A stretch of DNA of 62,406 nucleotides. Origin: Methanomassiliicoccus luminyensis B10 (GTDB taxonomy: Archaea; Thermoplasmatota; Thermoplasmata; Methanomassiliicoccales; Methanomassiliicoccaceae). The stretch covers positions 1-62,406 of the forward strand of contig NZ_CAJE01000019.1 of assembly GCF_000308215.1 (NCBI RefSeq), in the 5' to 3' direction. Below the pieces are notes generated by a model. It searched no databases. It saw only the letters and a list, made by a program, of their open reading frames with translations, and was not told the DNA's origin. This document shows, in pieces, positions 44,423-51,756 of this stretch. The position numbers and the translations under genes were made by a program. Position 1 is the stretch's first letter; each line of letters begins with the position of its first letter.

Positions 44423-44495
44423 GGGCCTATGGTCTAGCGGTTATGACGTTGCCCTTACACGGCGAAGGTCCCCGGTTCAAATCCGGGTGGGCCCA
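44423..44495 (+). tRNA. tRNA-Val (anticodon UAC), integration target
   Basis: The acceptor GGGCCTA pairs with TGGGCCC at 44488-44494 with discriminator A. The anticodon stem TTGCC/GGCGA holds the loop CTTACAC, giving UAC. The last 18 bases belong to the 21-bp sequence repeated at 58244-58264. The tRNA is intact at the left end of the element. Confidence 0.95.
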
Positions 44496-44498
44496 CTC
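44478..44498 (+). repeat. attL core, 21-bp direct repeat
   Basis: It begins CAAATCCGGGTGGGCC and extends 3 bases past the tRNA-Val end. It is identical to 58244-58264. Confidence 0.92.
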
Positions 44499-44548
44499 CA
44501 TACATCTGGCTACCTCATAATTTTGCCCTTCAATATTTTTTGAAATGT

Positions 44549-45574
44549 TCAACTGGACACCCTCGACGCACCGGACGGTTCCTGCGGGCCCTGCCCCTTC
44601 TTCATGCGCTCCTTCACTCCTTGCAGGAAGCTGTGAATCTTCGCCTGCGCCCGACCCAGCTCGTGCACCGTCAGCCCCAGGTACTTGATCGTCTCCTTCT
44701 CCGACGAATGCCCCAGGCCCTCCATGATTTCCACGAGCAGCACCCTCGCGAAGTAGGCCATCCTGGCTCCTGTCCTGCGGAGCGTGTGGTTCAGGATCTT
44801 CCTGACGATGCCTGCCCTCTTCGCTACCCGCATGACTATCGTGTCCAGCCCCGAATCCGAGTAGCCGGACAGCTTCCCGTTCTTCTCGTAGATCACATAT
44901 TCCTGCGGGACCTCCACCTGGGGATTTTTCTGCCTGGCCCTGGCGATCATGGCCGCGCGTTGTCGATCGTACTCCTCCAGGACCTCCTTCGACTCCGGAG
45001 CCCAGGCCAAGGTCCGCCACTTCCCGCCGCCGCGCCCCTTGCCGTGGACGTCTACCACACCCTCGAACACCTGGTCCGTCATGGGGTCCAGCATTCTGAT
45101 TGGCTGCACGTCCTCCGGCCTGAGCCTCCTGACCTCCACGCGCCGGAGCCATAGCCGTAGCTCTAGATGGATGACCAGCCGTTCCACGCCCGGCCGGGCG
45201 GCCTCCAGCATGGCCACCGCTTCCTCCGGGGTGAGCCAGTCCACATGTACCCTGGCATCCTGCGGCCACACCAGCTCCATCTTCTTTATGATCTTGTTGT
45301 CGTGGGCCTCCAGGAACCCGCTCACAATGGACATGTCCCACCGCCGTGAGCTGACCTTCTCGTGCGCAAATGTCACGTTCAAGAGGTGAAGAATCTCCGC
45401 TTCCCCAATCTTGTCTGGAGTGTAGGCCAACCCCCACTCCTCCAGGGAGTCCAGGGCCATCAGCAGCCTTGGGCGATAGTTGTCCGCGTTTTTCCTGGAC
45501 AGCCGCCCGTGTTCCACCTTCTTGTCGAGGTAAGCGTCCACCAGCTCCGACCGATACCGTTGAGCATCCGGCAC
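44549..45574 (-). CDS. Tyrosine recombinase/integrase of the element
   Basis: A 341-residue integrase. The N-terminal SAM-like core-binding domain (1-110) is followed by the catalytic domain. Expected active-site residues are R144 (L-W-L-R-R-V-E-V), K179 (V-D-V-H-G-K-G), H263 and R266 (L-N-H-T-L-R-R-T-G), H289 (G-L-G-H-S-S) and Y298 (T-I-K-Y-L-G-L). GTG start at 45574, preceded by a GGGGAGG ribosome-binding site. The position beside attL and orientation toward the tRNA are typical. Unlike SSV-type integrases, the gene is not split by integration. It should catalyse excision and integration at the tRNA-Val end. Confidence 0.93.
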   Translation of the reverse strand: MPDAQRYRSELVDAYLDKKVEHGRLSRKNADNYRPRLLMALDSLEEWGLAYTPDKIGEAEILHLLNVTFAHEKVSSRRWDMSIVSGFLEAHDNKIIKKMELVWPQDARVHVDWLTPEEAVAMLEAARPGVERLVIHLELRLWLRRVEVRRLRPEDVQPIRMLDPMTDQVFEGVVDVHGKGRGGGKWRTLAWAPESKEVLEEYDRQRAAMIARARQKNPQVEVPQEYVIYEKNGKLSGYSDSGLDTIVMRVAKRAGIVRKILNHTLRRTGARMAYFARVLLVEIMEGLGHSSEKETIKYLGLTVHELGRAQAKIHSFLQGVKERMKKGQGPQEPSGASRVSS

Positions 45575-45624
45575 TCATCTCAGGCCTCCCCTGCATTTGA
45601 GGATGTAAATGGGCTCGGGCATGG

Positions 45625-45894
45625 TCAGCACTCCCCCGCGACAGGCGTCACCAGGACGCACCTGCGGCAATCTCCCTCCGAACACTCGACCAGGCTGGCT
45701 ATGATCTGCCGCCCGTCACTGGTCCAGCAAGGATAGTCGCCATAGGACAGTGCCGTACAGATGGTTTTGGAAACATCGCCTTCCGCGCTTAGGAACGTCA
45801 CCGTCTCACGGTAGAAGGCATTCCCGGTCCGGAACTTGGTGCGCTCGGTGATGGTGGGCACTTTATCTTTAATCGGAGTGTAGACCACGATCAT
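45625..45894 (-). CDS. Element small protein, Cys-containing, 89 residues
   Basis: Unrecognised. The N-terminus is basic (Y-T-P-I-K-D-K-V-P-T-I-T-E-R-T-K) and the C-terminal part has C-S-E-G-D-C-R-R-C-V, a possible metal site. It is the last small gene before the integrase in a co-directional run. Its start overlaps the stop of the preceding gene by 4 bp. Confidence 0.6.
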   Translation of the reverse strand: MIVVYTPIKDKVPTITERTKFRTGNAFYRETVTFLSAEGDVSKTICTALSYGDYPCWTSDGRQIIASLVECSEGDCRRCVLVTPVAGEC

Positions 45895-46058
45895 GCCCCC
45901 TGCGCGGCGGCCTGCTCAGGCACCCACACATGCCACTTGTGCGGTGGTTTGGGATCCCGACTGATCCTCACTCCCTCGTTCCCTCGATCCCGCTGTCTGA
46001 AGGCCTCGGCAATGGCTCCGTCAGAGTCATCGAAGGTCAGGTGCTGCTCTATACTCAT
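45891..46058 (-). CDS. Element small protein, 55 residues
   Basis: Starts MSIEQHLTFD and is polar and charged, with a K-P-P-H-K-W-H-V-W motif. The start overlaps the end of the upstream gene by 4 bp and the stop overlaps the next start, so it is translationally coupled. No family is recognised. Confidence 0.55.
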   Translation of the reverse strand: MSIEQHLTFDDSDGAIAEAFRQRDRGNEGVRISRDPKPPHKWHVWVPEQAAAQGA

Positions 46059-46294
46059 ACGATCAATGCCTCCTTCCGCTTCTTGCCCCTCATCTGCTCG
46101 ACCATGAGCAGCACGGTCTCGCCCAGCAGTTCGGCTTCGTCGTATGTCAGGTCCAGGCCGATCCACGCATCGCAGCCTTTCTCATCGTCATACCGCTGGG
46201 CGCTGAACATGATCATCTCGTCGTAGTCCGACGGGGAAACGGTGATCTTCCGATCGGAGTTCGGGGTTCCGTTCTCGTAAAACTGGCCTTGCAT
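46055..46294 (-). CDS. Element small protein, 79 residues
   Basis: Starts MQGQFYENGT. Acidic, with D-L-T-Y-D-E-A-E-L-L-G-E-T-V-L-L-M near 50, and ends in a basic R-G-K-K-R-K-E. A longer in-frame start exists at 46342 but would overlap its neighbour by 44 bp. Not recognised. Confidence 0.55.
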   Translation of the reverse strand: MQGQFYENGTPNSDRKITVSPSDYDEMIMFSAQRYDDEKGCDAWIGLDLTYDEAELLGETVLLMVEQMRGKKRKEALIV

Positions 46295-46298
46295 GTGC

Positions 46299-46493
46299 TC
46301 AGGCCCCCCAGATTTCGAGGATGTGATCGCGGCATCCGTCACACACCTTCAGGCCAGTGAACCTCTTGCCGTTCTCTAACGGGATCTCGATGCCGAAGCC
46401 GTTCGGGAGTAGCCCAGGGCTGTTGCCGCAGACGATGCAGCGCTCTTCTTTCCAGCGGGCGAACATCTCCTCCTTAATCCGAGCGTCGTCCAT
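46299..46493 (-). CDS. Element small zinc-finger-like protein, 64 residues
   Basis: Starts MDDARIKEEM. Two Cys pairs, C-I-V-C-G near 19 and V-C-D-G-C near 51, are spaced like a small zinc finger. In other mobile elements such proteins are often DNA-binding or adaptor proteins. Coupled to its neighbours. Confidence 0.6.
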   Translation of the reverse strand: MDDARIKEEMFARWKEERCIVCGNSPGLLPNGFGIEIPLENGKRFTGLKVCDGCRDHILEIWGA

Positions 46494-46495
46494 TC

Positions 46496-46726
46496 TCAGG
46501 CCCCCCTCTTGGTGGTCGCGCGCCGATCGGCGAGGGCTTTCTCGTACCGGGCTAGCAGCGCGGCGGCCGTCTGGTCGCCGTCCCTCGCAGCCTCCCTCAG
46601 CTGCGGGATCCTCTTGTACGGGGTCTTGTCGATCTCGTGCACGACGGTGCAAAGGACCTTGTGCGCCGCCCGGAATTCGGGGATGGCCAGGCGGGGGTCT
46701 TTCGGTGCGTCGCGGGACATGATCAT
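46496..46726 (-). CDS. Element small helical protein, 76 residues
   Basis: A charged helical protein: F-R-A-A-H-K-V-L-C-T-V-V-H-E-I-D, then R-I-P-Q-L-R-E-A-A-R-D-G-D. Overlaps the upstream gene by 4 bp (ATGA). No family is recognised. Confidence 0.55.
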   Translation of the reverse strand: MIMSRDAPKDPRLAIPEFRAAHKVLCTVVHEIDKTPYKRIPQLREAARDGDQTAAALLARYEKALADRRATTKRGA

Positions 46727-47019
46727 GCCCTCCGCAGTCCCTGGAATGCCTCCAGGGGCAGTATGGTGATGAACACCACTCCGGGCCCGGTGGCCAGGAA
46801 CATACCGTCCTTCCCGGCGATCATGATCTTCCGGCCGGCCTCCAGCTCAATGGCCTGTAGAGCTTCCTCGATGCCCACGGCCTCGATCCACTCGAGCAGC
46901 ACGCTGATACGCTGATCAACGTAGGCATCGGGGCTCTTGTCCACGATCATGGCGTTCGCTAATGCCTGGCACACGCCGTTACAGGCGCAGATTGTTTCGT
47001 TGTTGGCCTCCATGCTCAT
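46723..47019 (-). CDS. Element small protein, 98 residues, first of the integrase-side operon
   Basis: The N-terminus has C-A-C-N-G-V-C, a possible metal site; the rest is mixed alpha/beta with G-P-G-V-V-F-I-T-I-L-P. It is first in the series leading to the integrase, and the operator-like repeats at 47172-47272 lie upstream of its start. Unrecognised. Confidence 0.6.
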   Translation of the reverse strand: MSMEANNETICACNGVCQALANAMIVDKSPDAYVDQRISVLLEWIEAVGIEEALQAIELEAGRKIMIAGKDGMFLATGPGVVFITILPLEAFQGLRRA

Positions 47020-47297
47020 ACCTCCGTTAGGTGCCAGGGAGCGGGTTACCAGCCCGTGGAGAACAGAGAAGCGTTGAGCCTCCCTGGCATTGTCAGTTGA
47101 ATGGTCTGTTCTCCTTACTGGGTCGCTTGTCGGTACTCAATACGACCTGGCCTGGTAGTGACGTATTCCGGTTGTCAATTGACAATCGGTTGAGGGTGCA
47201 ACACGCTGTGATTTATAAAATGATTTGCATTTGACAATAGGCAATAGAAATACGATTGTTCAATAAAAGAATACTGATTTCTGATTGAGGATTACCA
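47020..47297. promoter_or_regulatory. Divergent control region with repeated TTGTCA/TTGACAA sites
   Basis: A perfect 14-bp palindrome, TTGTCAATTGACAA, lies at 47172-47185. A related ATTGTCAGTTGAAT is near 47090, a half site TTGACAA at 47231-47237 and a looser ATTGTTCAAT near 47266. They lie between the leftward small-gene operon and the rightward winged-helix gene, as expected for a lysogeny-type switch. Confidence 0.5.
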
Positions 47298-47594
47298 TTG
47301 AGCAATGAGAAGAAGGACTATGATGTGTTCGCGGACAAAGGTGCTGTTGACGTCCTTTTGCTCGTGCTCAAAAACAAAGAGATCGCCCGCTCGGACGTGA
47401 AAGAAGTTCCTGGTAACTATTACAGGCTCAGGGATGTTGTTTTAGCGGAATTGGTTGAGAATAAGTTGTTAGAGCTAACAATCATCGAGAAACCATACCT
47501 GACCTACAAATACACTCTGACGAAAAAGGGAAAGAATGTGGCCACCAAGCTGGCCGAAATTAAGGAAATAGTTAATTCTGGCGATCGCAGTTAG
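47298..47594 (+). CDS. Winged-helix regulator, candidate element repressor
   Basis: A 98-residue protein. The layout fits a winged helix: helix (V-D-V-L-L-L-V-L-K-N-K), a turn, helix (L-R-D-V-V-L-A-E-L-V-E-N), and a beta wing (E-K-P-Y-L-T-Y-K-Y-T-L-T-K-K-G-K). TTG start with the ribosome-binding GAGGAT 8 bp upstream. Oriented away from the integrase-side operon with operator-like palindromes between them. It is probably the switch regulator. The 3' end overlaps a convergent gene by 23 bp. Confidence 0.65.
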   Translation: MSNEKKDYDVFADKGAVDVLLLVLKNKEIARSDVKEVPGNYYRLRDVVLAELVENKLLELTIIEKPYLTYKYTLTKKGKNVATKLAEIKEIVNSGDRS

Positions 47595-47811
47595 AGCAAT
47601 CACCGTCACATTGGTTCAAGATCCTGGGAATGTCCTTGCCCCTCTGCCTGGCAATTTCATCGAGGCTCTTTTCATTCATCTCGATGATCAGGTCGGAGGT
47701 TTCCTTGAGCAAGCAGGATTTGCTTCTCTTCTCAGGCAACACGTAGGCGGATTGCCTAGTGTACAGATGTTCCAACAACAGTTTGACTTCTAGATCGGAC
47801 CAATATTTCAC
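47572..47811 (-). CDS. Element small protein with C-terminal Cys motif, 79 residues
   Basis: Charged and helical (S-D-L-E-V-K-L-L-L-E-H-L-Y near the N-terminus, E-M-N-E-K-S-L-D-E-I-A-R in the middle), ending C-D-G-D-C-S-N-C-D-R. The tail resembles the C-S-E-G-D-C-R-R-C tail of the 45625 gene. Convergent with the candidate repressor. Unrecognised. Confidence 0.5.
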   Translation of the reverse strand: MKYWSDLEVKLLLEHLYTRQSAYVLPEKRSKSCLLKETSDLIIEMNEKSLDEIARQRGKDIPRILNQCDGDCSNCDRQN

Positions 47812-47998
47812 TATTCTCCCTCACCTTTGTGGATTTCGCGCTATACTATCAGACGTTATAAGCTGGCTTCTGGGGTGCCCGGAAATCAACGCTGATGAGG
47901 GACGAAAAACAATAGAGAAAATAGATTGGAGCCTGGCCGCGACGAAATCACCGAAGTGTCATTTTAGATAACACTGTTTTCCAGGCTCCGAAAGTGTC

Positions 47999-48460
47999 TC
48001 ACACCAGGAGGTTGATGTTCACTGTCTCCCCCTGTTCTATGGTGATCGTCTTGGTTCCATCTGTGGGCCCTAGGCCCCCGCCGCTGGTCCGGTATGTGAT
48101 GGTTATCTCCTTACTATCTGCTGTGAAAAAGGGTGCATATTCGACCGTTTTCTTCTCCAGAGGCCCGAGAGGCCCGTTGTAGATCTCAATGTCGTTCACC
48201 TCGATAGTAAGGGTCACGGTGTTGGTTATGTGGCTGCTCTGAGCGTTCACATACACCGTCGCGGAGCGGAAGAATATTCCCTGCCCCAATAGGGTTGAGA
48301 CCATTACCACGACCAACACAGCGCAGATGATCATGGTCAAAATGGACAGGTTCCGGGACCTCTTCGAAAGCTTCTTGCTCCATATAGGGTGCGCGTTCCT
48401 TTTCCACCACGACTCTTTAGGGTTAGGCTCTTGCTGAGCATCGATGTTCGAATCCGTCAT
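47999..48460 (-). CDS. Element single-TM surface-type protein, 153 residues
   Basis: A basic cytoplasmic tail of about 38 residues (K-K-L-S-K-R-S-R-N), a membrane helix (about 40-62), then a beta-rich ectodomain (about 70-153) with repeated T-V/I-T-I strands. Type II topology. It could be a virion-membrane or host-surface protein. Unrecognised. Separate from the ATPase operon. Confidence 0.6.
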   Translation of the reverse strand: MTDSNIDAQQEPNPKESWWKRNAHPIWSKKLSKRSRNLSILTMIICAVLVVVMVSTLLGQGIFFRSATVYVNAQSSHITNTVTLTIEVNDIEIYNGPLGPLEKKTVEYAPFFTADSKEITITYRTSGGGLGPTDGTKTITIEQGETVNINLLV

Positions 48461-48857
48461 GTTCTCCCCGGCCGGTAAATAATAATGGTCGGTTTAAAGC
48501 GCATGACAGGGAAGAAAATAGATGAAAAATAGGGAGTTGTAACGTAAAAATAGCCCTACAAAATTATTATGTTACAGCGTCTCCATCGACCACGGTAAGC
48601 AGCGGATTAGGATGACAGAGGGGCAGGGGAAGAAGACGATTGAACTCCTTACATCGATAGGTTTCCGGAGCGACTACTAACGTCGACCACCGCTTTATCG
48701 ACGGACGCCGGTGCGGCAGCCGAGCAGGTCCCCCTCCGGGTCCCTCGACGCCGGCACCGGGCACATGCTCAGAGCAAAATTAGCACAAAATATGAGCCAG
48801 CACTCCCAGATGTTTCATCGATTTTTCGATTATTTTTGAAAATTCAAATTGACCAAT

Positions 48858-48879
48858 TATGAAAACTCGAGTTTTCATA
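48858..48879. repeat. 22-bp perfect palindrome
   Basis: Centred on CTCGAG, with arms TATGAAAA and TTTTCATA. It lies 16 bp before the iterons. Confidence 0.9.
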
Positions 48880-48895
48880 TTTTGGGCATGACCGA

Positions 48896-48955
48896 GGTGG
48901 TGAAGAACACGGTGGTGAAGAACACGGTGGTGAAGAACACGGTGGTGAAGAACCT
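48896..48955 (+). repeat. Four tandem 15-bp iterons
   Basis: Unit GGTGGTGAAGAACAC at 48896, 48911, 48926 and 48941; the last differs in its final base (CT instead of AC at the end). Confidence 0.95.
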
Positions 48956-48959
48956 GCCC

Positions 48960-48987
48960 GGTGATCGCCGCCATGGCGGCGATCACC
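48960..48987. repeat. 28-bp perfect palindrome
   Basis: Arms GGTGATCGCCGCCA and its complement, centred on CCATGG, lie 4 bp after the last iteron. It could extrude as a GC-rich cruciform. Confidence 0.95.
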
Positions 48988-49106
48988 ACGTTGGTGAGCC
49001 TAGTTGTGTTTTCAGTTGATGGATAATTGCTGGATGTAAAAATATTGGTGGTACTTTCAATCACCCGGAAGTAGCGTTTATAATCTAACCTTTCAATCGT
49101 TTCCAT

Positions 49107-49436
49107 ATGAGCGACTATCAAGTTGATGGAACGGTTAGGGAAAAAGTGTGTGATAGCGATTCCCCAATCACACATCTGAAGACAGCATCTCCGGACAACA
49201 AGATCTACTCGTCTGCCTGGGTAATCTCTAGAATAAAAAGCGGCGACAAGTTCTGGTCATACGTCTACAGGGGAAGACAGGTAGTGACCTACACTCGAGT
49301 GGAGGTCGAGGTCATCAACGACGCTAGGAGAGGTGAATACCTAAGAACCCGTGGAGACCGCTTCGATGAGAACAACCTTCTGGAGCTACCTACGTACTAT
49401 TTGGGCAATGATAATTACTATCACCCCTGTCCCTGA
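49107..49436 (+). CDS. DUF3892-like element protein
   Basis: A 109-residue protein. The features fit DUF3892: I-T-H-L-K-T near 20, W-V-I-S-R-I-K-S-G-D-K-F-W-S-Y-V near 38, V-E-V-E-V-I near 66 and the terminal Y-L-R-T-R-G-D-R, N-N-L-L-E-L-P. The function is unknown; DUF3892 proteins occur in phages and elements. It is preceded by a good TATA box and convergent with the ATPase operon. Confidence 0.7.
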   Translation: MSDYQVDGTVREKVCDSDSPITHLKTASPDNKIYSSAWVISRIKSGDKFWSYVYRGRQVVTYTRVEVEVINDARRGEYLRTRGDRFDENNLLELPTYYLGNDNYYHPCP

Positions 49437-49556
49437 CCGCTTGTAGCCCAATAGTACAAACATTATCCTATTTTTCCTAGAGAGAACGGGGGCGGGCACG
49501 AACACCCCGTCCCGTTCGCTCGCTCCGCTGGCCATGGGAAGTTTGAGAAACACATC

Positions 49557-49595
49557 AAAATCGGGGGATTTGTGGTGTCTGAGCCCCCGATTTTT
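49557..49595. terminator. Bidirectional hairpin terminator
   Basis: An 11-bp stem, AAAATCGGGGG (49557-49567) with CCCCCGATTTT (49584-49594), with T runs on both strands. It lies right after the ATPase stop and downstream of the convergent DUF3892 gene. Confidence 0.65.
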
Positions 49596-50878
49596 CACTT
49601 AGTTTGGGGCAGGAACTCGATCCGCTCCGGAACAATGGCCGGGTCGAAGGTCTTCTTCTGCTCCCTCATGTCCCAGAGGTTCCACACGCTGACCGATACC
49701 CGCACGTTAGGATTGGAAGACCTCAGCTGCAACGCCTTCTCGATCTCTGGCCGGAGGTCCCTCCGGTCGATGATCAGCGGGCGACGGTACTCGCAGCACT
49801 TGCAGTTGATCACAAAGGCATCCTCCTCCATGGTGGCCACCAGGTCAGGCTTGCCGCGCCGCCCGTCGCGCTTTACCTCCCATCCCTCTTTGGCGAGCTG
49901 TGCGGCCTTCCACCTCTCGTACGCCGGCCCGGACAGCTCGCTGAGCTTTCCCCTCACCTGGTTGATCACTGTGGAGATGCGGGCCTTCTTCAGCTGCACA
50001 TCGGGGTGCTCGCCGATCTGATCGTACGTGAGCCCGTTATCAGCCAGTGTGTAGACCAAGACCTTCTTCTTCCACTCCGGTTCCTTGGCTAGATCCTCCA
50101 GGACCTTCATCCGGTCGAAGGTGAAGATCTCCGCGGGCGGCCTCCGCGCTTCCTGCTCCCCCACCAGGTGAATGATGCGCGGGCGCATGGTGCTGCGGAA
50201 CCACCCGGTGCGGCGCTCCAGGGGCAGATGGATGATGCTCCTGCCCTTGGCCTCGTCATCGTGATGGTAGTAGATCCTCGCGGATACATCCTCTAGGTCG
50301 TTGTATGCCTGGGCCCCGATATACTTCTTGATGATGTCCCGATCGTCCGGGTCGATGGTGCTGGTTTTGAACCAGAGGTACATGGCGTTCCTGAACACAA
50401 TGTCCAGGGACTTGAACCGCTGGGTCACGTAGATCAGGATGATCACCCCCGTCCTGGTGCGGGCGAGCCGTTCGAACTGGTGGCGTATCTCGAAGTAGTC
50501 GGCAGCGTCATCGGCATTGCCGCCGCTCTTCCGGGAGTTGGCCTTCTTCACCGCATCGTCCACCAGGAGGAGCTGCACCGGCCTATCGTCCATGTTGTCC
50601 AGGGCATCCTGGAGCCAGTCAACGAATACGATATTGACGGCATCCTCGCCATAGAAGTCCCGGACGTGATAGGCCACATCGTTGATCATCTCGGTCTTGC
50701 CGGCCTCCGGAAGAGCGACCACCGCCCCGTGGCGTAAGGCCACCTTGCCGGCCTTCAGCGGCGGGAGCAGGTACTGATACGTTAGGTCGGTGAGGTCGGC
50801 CCGCTCCCACGGATGGCACATAGCCCTGGTGGAGAGCAGGCCGGCCGTGAACCCCCCGGTCAGCAGATCGCCGTTCAC
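49595..50878 (-). CDS. P-loop ATPase with C-terminal nuclease-like domain (virion-operon ATPase)
   Basis: A 427-residue protein. Walker A is A-L-P-E-A-G-K-T (55-62) and Walker B is Q-L-L-L-V-D-D (102-108). I-I-L-I-Y-V-T-Q-R near 146-154 is a likely sensor strand with Gln. A winged-helix-like stretch lies near 270-315. The last part (330-400) has K-R-D-G-R-R-G-K-P-D-L-V-A-T and F-V-I-N-C-K-C, the spacing of a PD-(D/E)xK fold, with Asn358 where Glu is usual. The ATPase part resembles FtsK/HerA/Zot-like motors of enveloped archaeal viruses. Last gene of the operon; its start overlaps the stop of the preceding gene by 4 bp. Confidence 0.75.
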   Translation of the reverse strand: MNGDLLTGGFTAGLLSTRAMCHPWERADLTDLTYQYLLPPLKAGKVALRHGAVVALPEAGKTEMINDVAYHVRDFYGEDAVNIVFVDWLQDALDNMDDRPVQLLLVDDAVKKANSRKSGGNADDAADYFEIRHQFERLARTRTGVIILIYVTQRFKSLDIVFRNAMYLWFKTSTIDPDDRDIIKKYIGAQAYNDLEDVSARIYYHHDDEAKGRSIIHLPLERRTGWFRSTMRPRIIHLVGEQEARRPPAEIFTFDRMKVLEDLAKEPEWKKKVLVYTLADNGLTYDQIGEHPDVQLKKARISTVINQVRGKLSELSGPAYERWKAAQLAKEGWEVKRDGRRGKPDLVATMEEDAFVINCKCCEYRRPLIIDRRDLRPEIEKALQLRSSNPNVRVSVSVWNLWDMREQKKTFDPAIVPERIEFLPQTK

Positions 50879-51756
50879 GCGTTGCTCCCCTTCTTCCGGG
50901 GCTTGGCCCTCTCGCCGCTCTTGATCTTCTTCCGGGGGCTCTTGGTGTTCACCACGTCGATCCCGGTGAGCTGGTCCTTCGCGTCGAGCGGCGAGCCCCC
51001 GGCGATGGCCGAGGGGGTTCTTATCTCCAGGTCGCCGGCCGCCATCTCCTGGATGGTCTTCTCCACCTCAGCAAGGGTAGGTTCGGCCGGCAGCTTGGCC
51101 GCCGTACGCTTCTCTTCATCGGCCTGAGCCGCCGCGGCGAGGGACACCAGCAGCGTGGTATCGCTCTCCTTCAGGCGTTCGGCTAGCTCGACGTTCCCCA
51201 CGATCGTGGCGGCATTCTCTTCCCAGCGTATCGCCTGCTCGACGCTCTTCACCGCGCCGGCGTACACCTGCACCGCGTACGCGGCCTTGAAGGACCTCTT
51301 CCACGTGGCCATCTCGGCCGTCAGGTCGTAGATCAATGGTTCAGGGAACCACAGCGACAGCTCCCGCACCTGGTAGGGATACAGCACGATCTTGCCCTCG
51401 TGCGCGCCCTCCATGTAGAGGCCCAGGCCATAGGCGTGCTGCATCGAATTGATGGCCTTGTCCAGCTCTGCGCATATGTCCAGGTCGTCCCGGAGCGGCA
51501 CCAGGAGCCCGTAGCCCTTGACCTGGAAGCCCTCCTTCACGATCATGCCCTGGCGGCTCACCCCCTTGCACGCCTCCAGCTCACCCTCTGCTTCCGCGAG
51601 GCGGTCCAGCAGGTACTTGCGCTGCTCTTCATAATGCTGGATGACTTTCTTCGTATCGCTGTACTGCGAGCCGGTCAACAGCGGTTCGCGCTGGGCCTTG
51701 GTCGACCTCACTACCTCCAGTACCCTGGCCTTTAGTCCTGTCTCTCCCGTTGCCAT
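50875..51756 (-). CDS. Soluble helical protein of the virion operon
   Basis: A 293-residue protein starting MATGETGLKA. Coiled-coil-like helices occupy about 30-65 (H-Y-E-E-Q-R-K-Y-L-L-D-R-L-A-E-A-E) and 170-235. A mixed region in between has L-Y-P-Y-Q-V-R-E-L-S-L-W-F-P-E-P. The tail is strongly basic (S-P-R-K-K-I-K-S-G-E-R-A-K-P-R-K-K). No signal peptide. The ATG overlaps the TAA of the upstream gene. The basic tail may contact nucleic acid or the ATPase; this is inference. A longer frame to 52188 is only overlap with the upstream gene. Confidence 0.65.
   Translation of the reverse strand: MATGETGLKARVLEVVRSTKAQREPLLTGSQYSDTKKVIQHYEEQRKYLLDRLAEAEGELEACKGVSRQGMIVKEGFQVKGYGLLVPLRDDLDICAELDKAINSMQHAYGLGLYMEGAHEGKIVLYPYQVRELSLWFPEPLIYDLTAEMATWKRSFKAAYAVQVYAGAVKSVEQAIRWEENAATIVGNVELAERLKESDTTLLVSLAAAAQADEEKRTAAKLPAEPTLAEVEKTIQEMAAGDLEIRTPSAIAGGSPLDAKDQLTGIDVVNTKSPRKKIKSGERAKPRKKGSNA

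Larger units (their letters stand above)
48461..49106. other. Long AT-rich intergenic region with iterons and palindromes (candidate origin)
   Basis: No convincing gene over about 645 bp. It contains a 22-bp palindrome, four 15-bp tandem repeats and a 28-bp palindrome, then a TATA box (TTTATAATC, 49078-49086) for the 49107 gene. A 43-residue open frame (48888-49019) runs through the repeats but is not convincing. The layout resembles a replication origin or partition site. Confidence 0.5.

Noticed and set aside
44427-45596. 389-residue minus-strand frame overlapping the integrase
   Set aside because: Runs out of frame through a gene with all catalytic residues of a tyrosine recombinase; Gly/Arg/Ala shadow composition.
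48896-48955. Tandem repeats considered as a CRISPR array
   Set aside because: The 15-bp units are directly adjacent with no spacers, and no cas gene is nearby.
48888-49019. 43-residue frame with V-V-K-N-T repeats, and the antisense frame with V-L-H-H-R repeats
   Set aside because: Both arise from the iterons and palindromes. No ribosome-binding site or plausible protein outside the repeats was seen.
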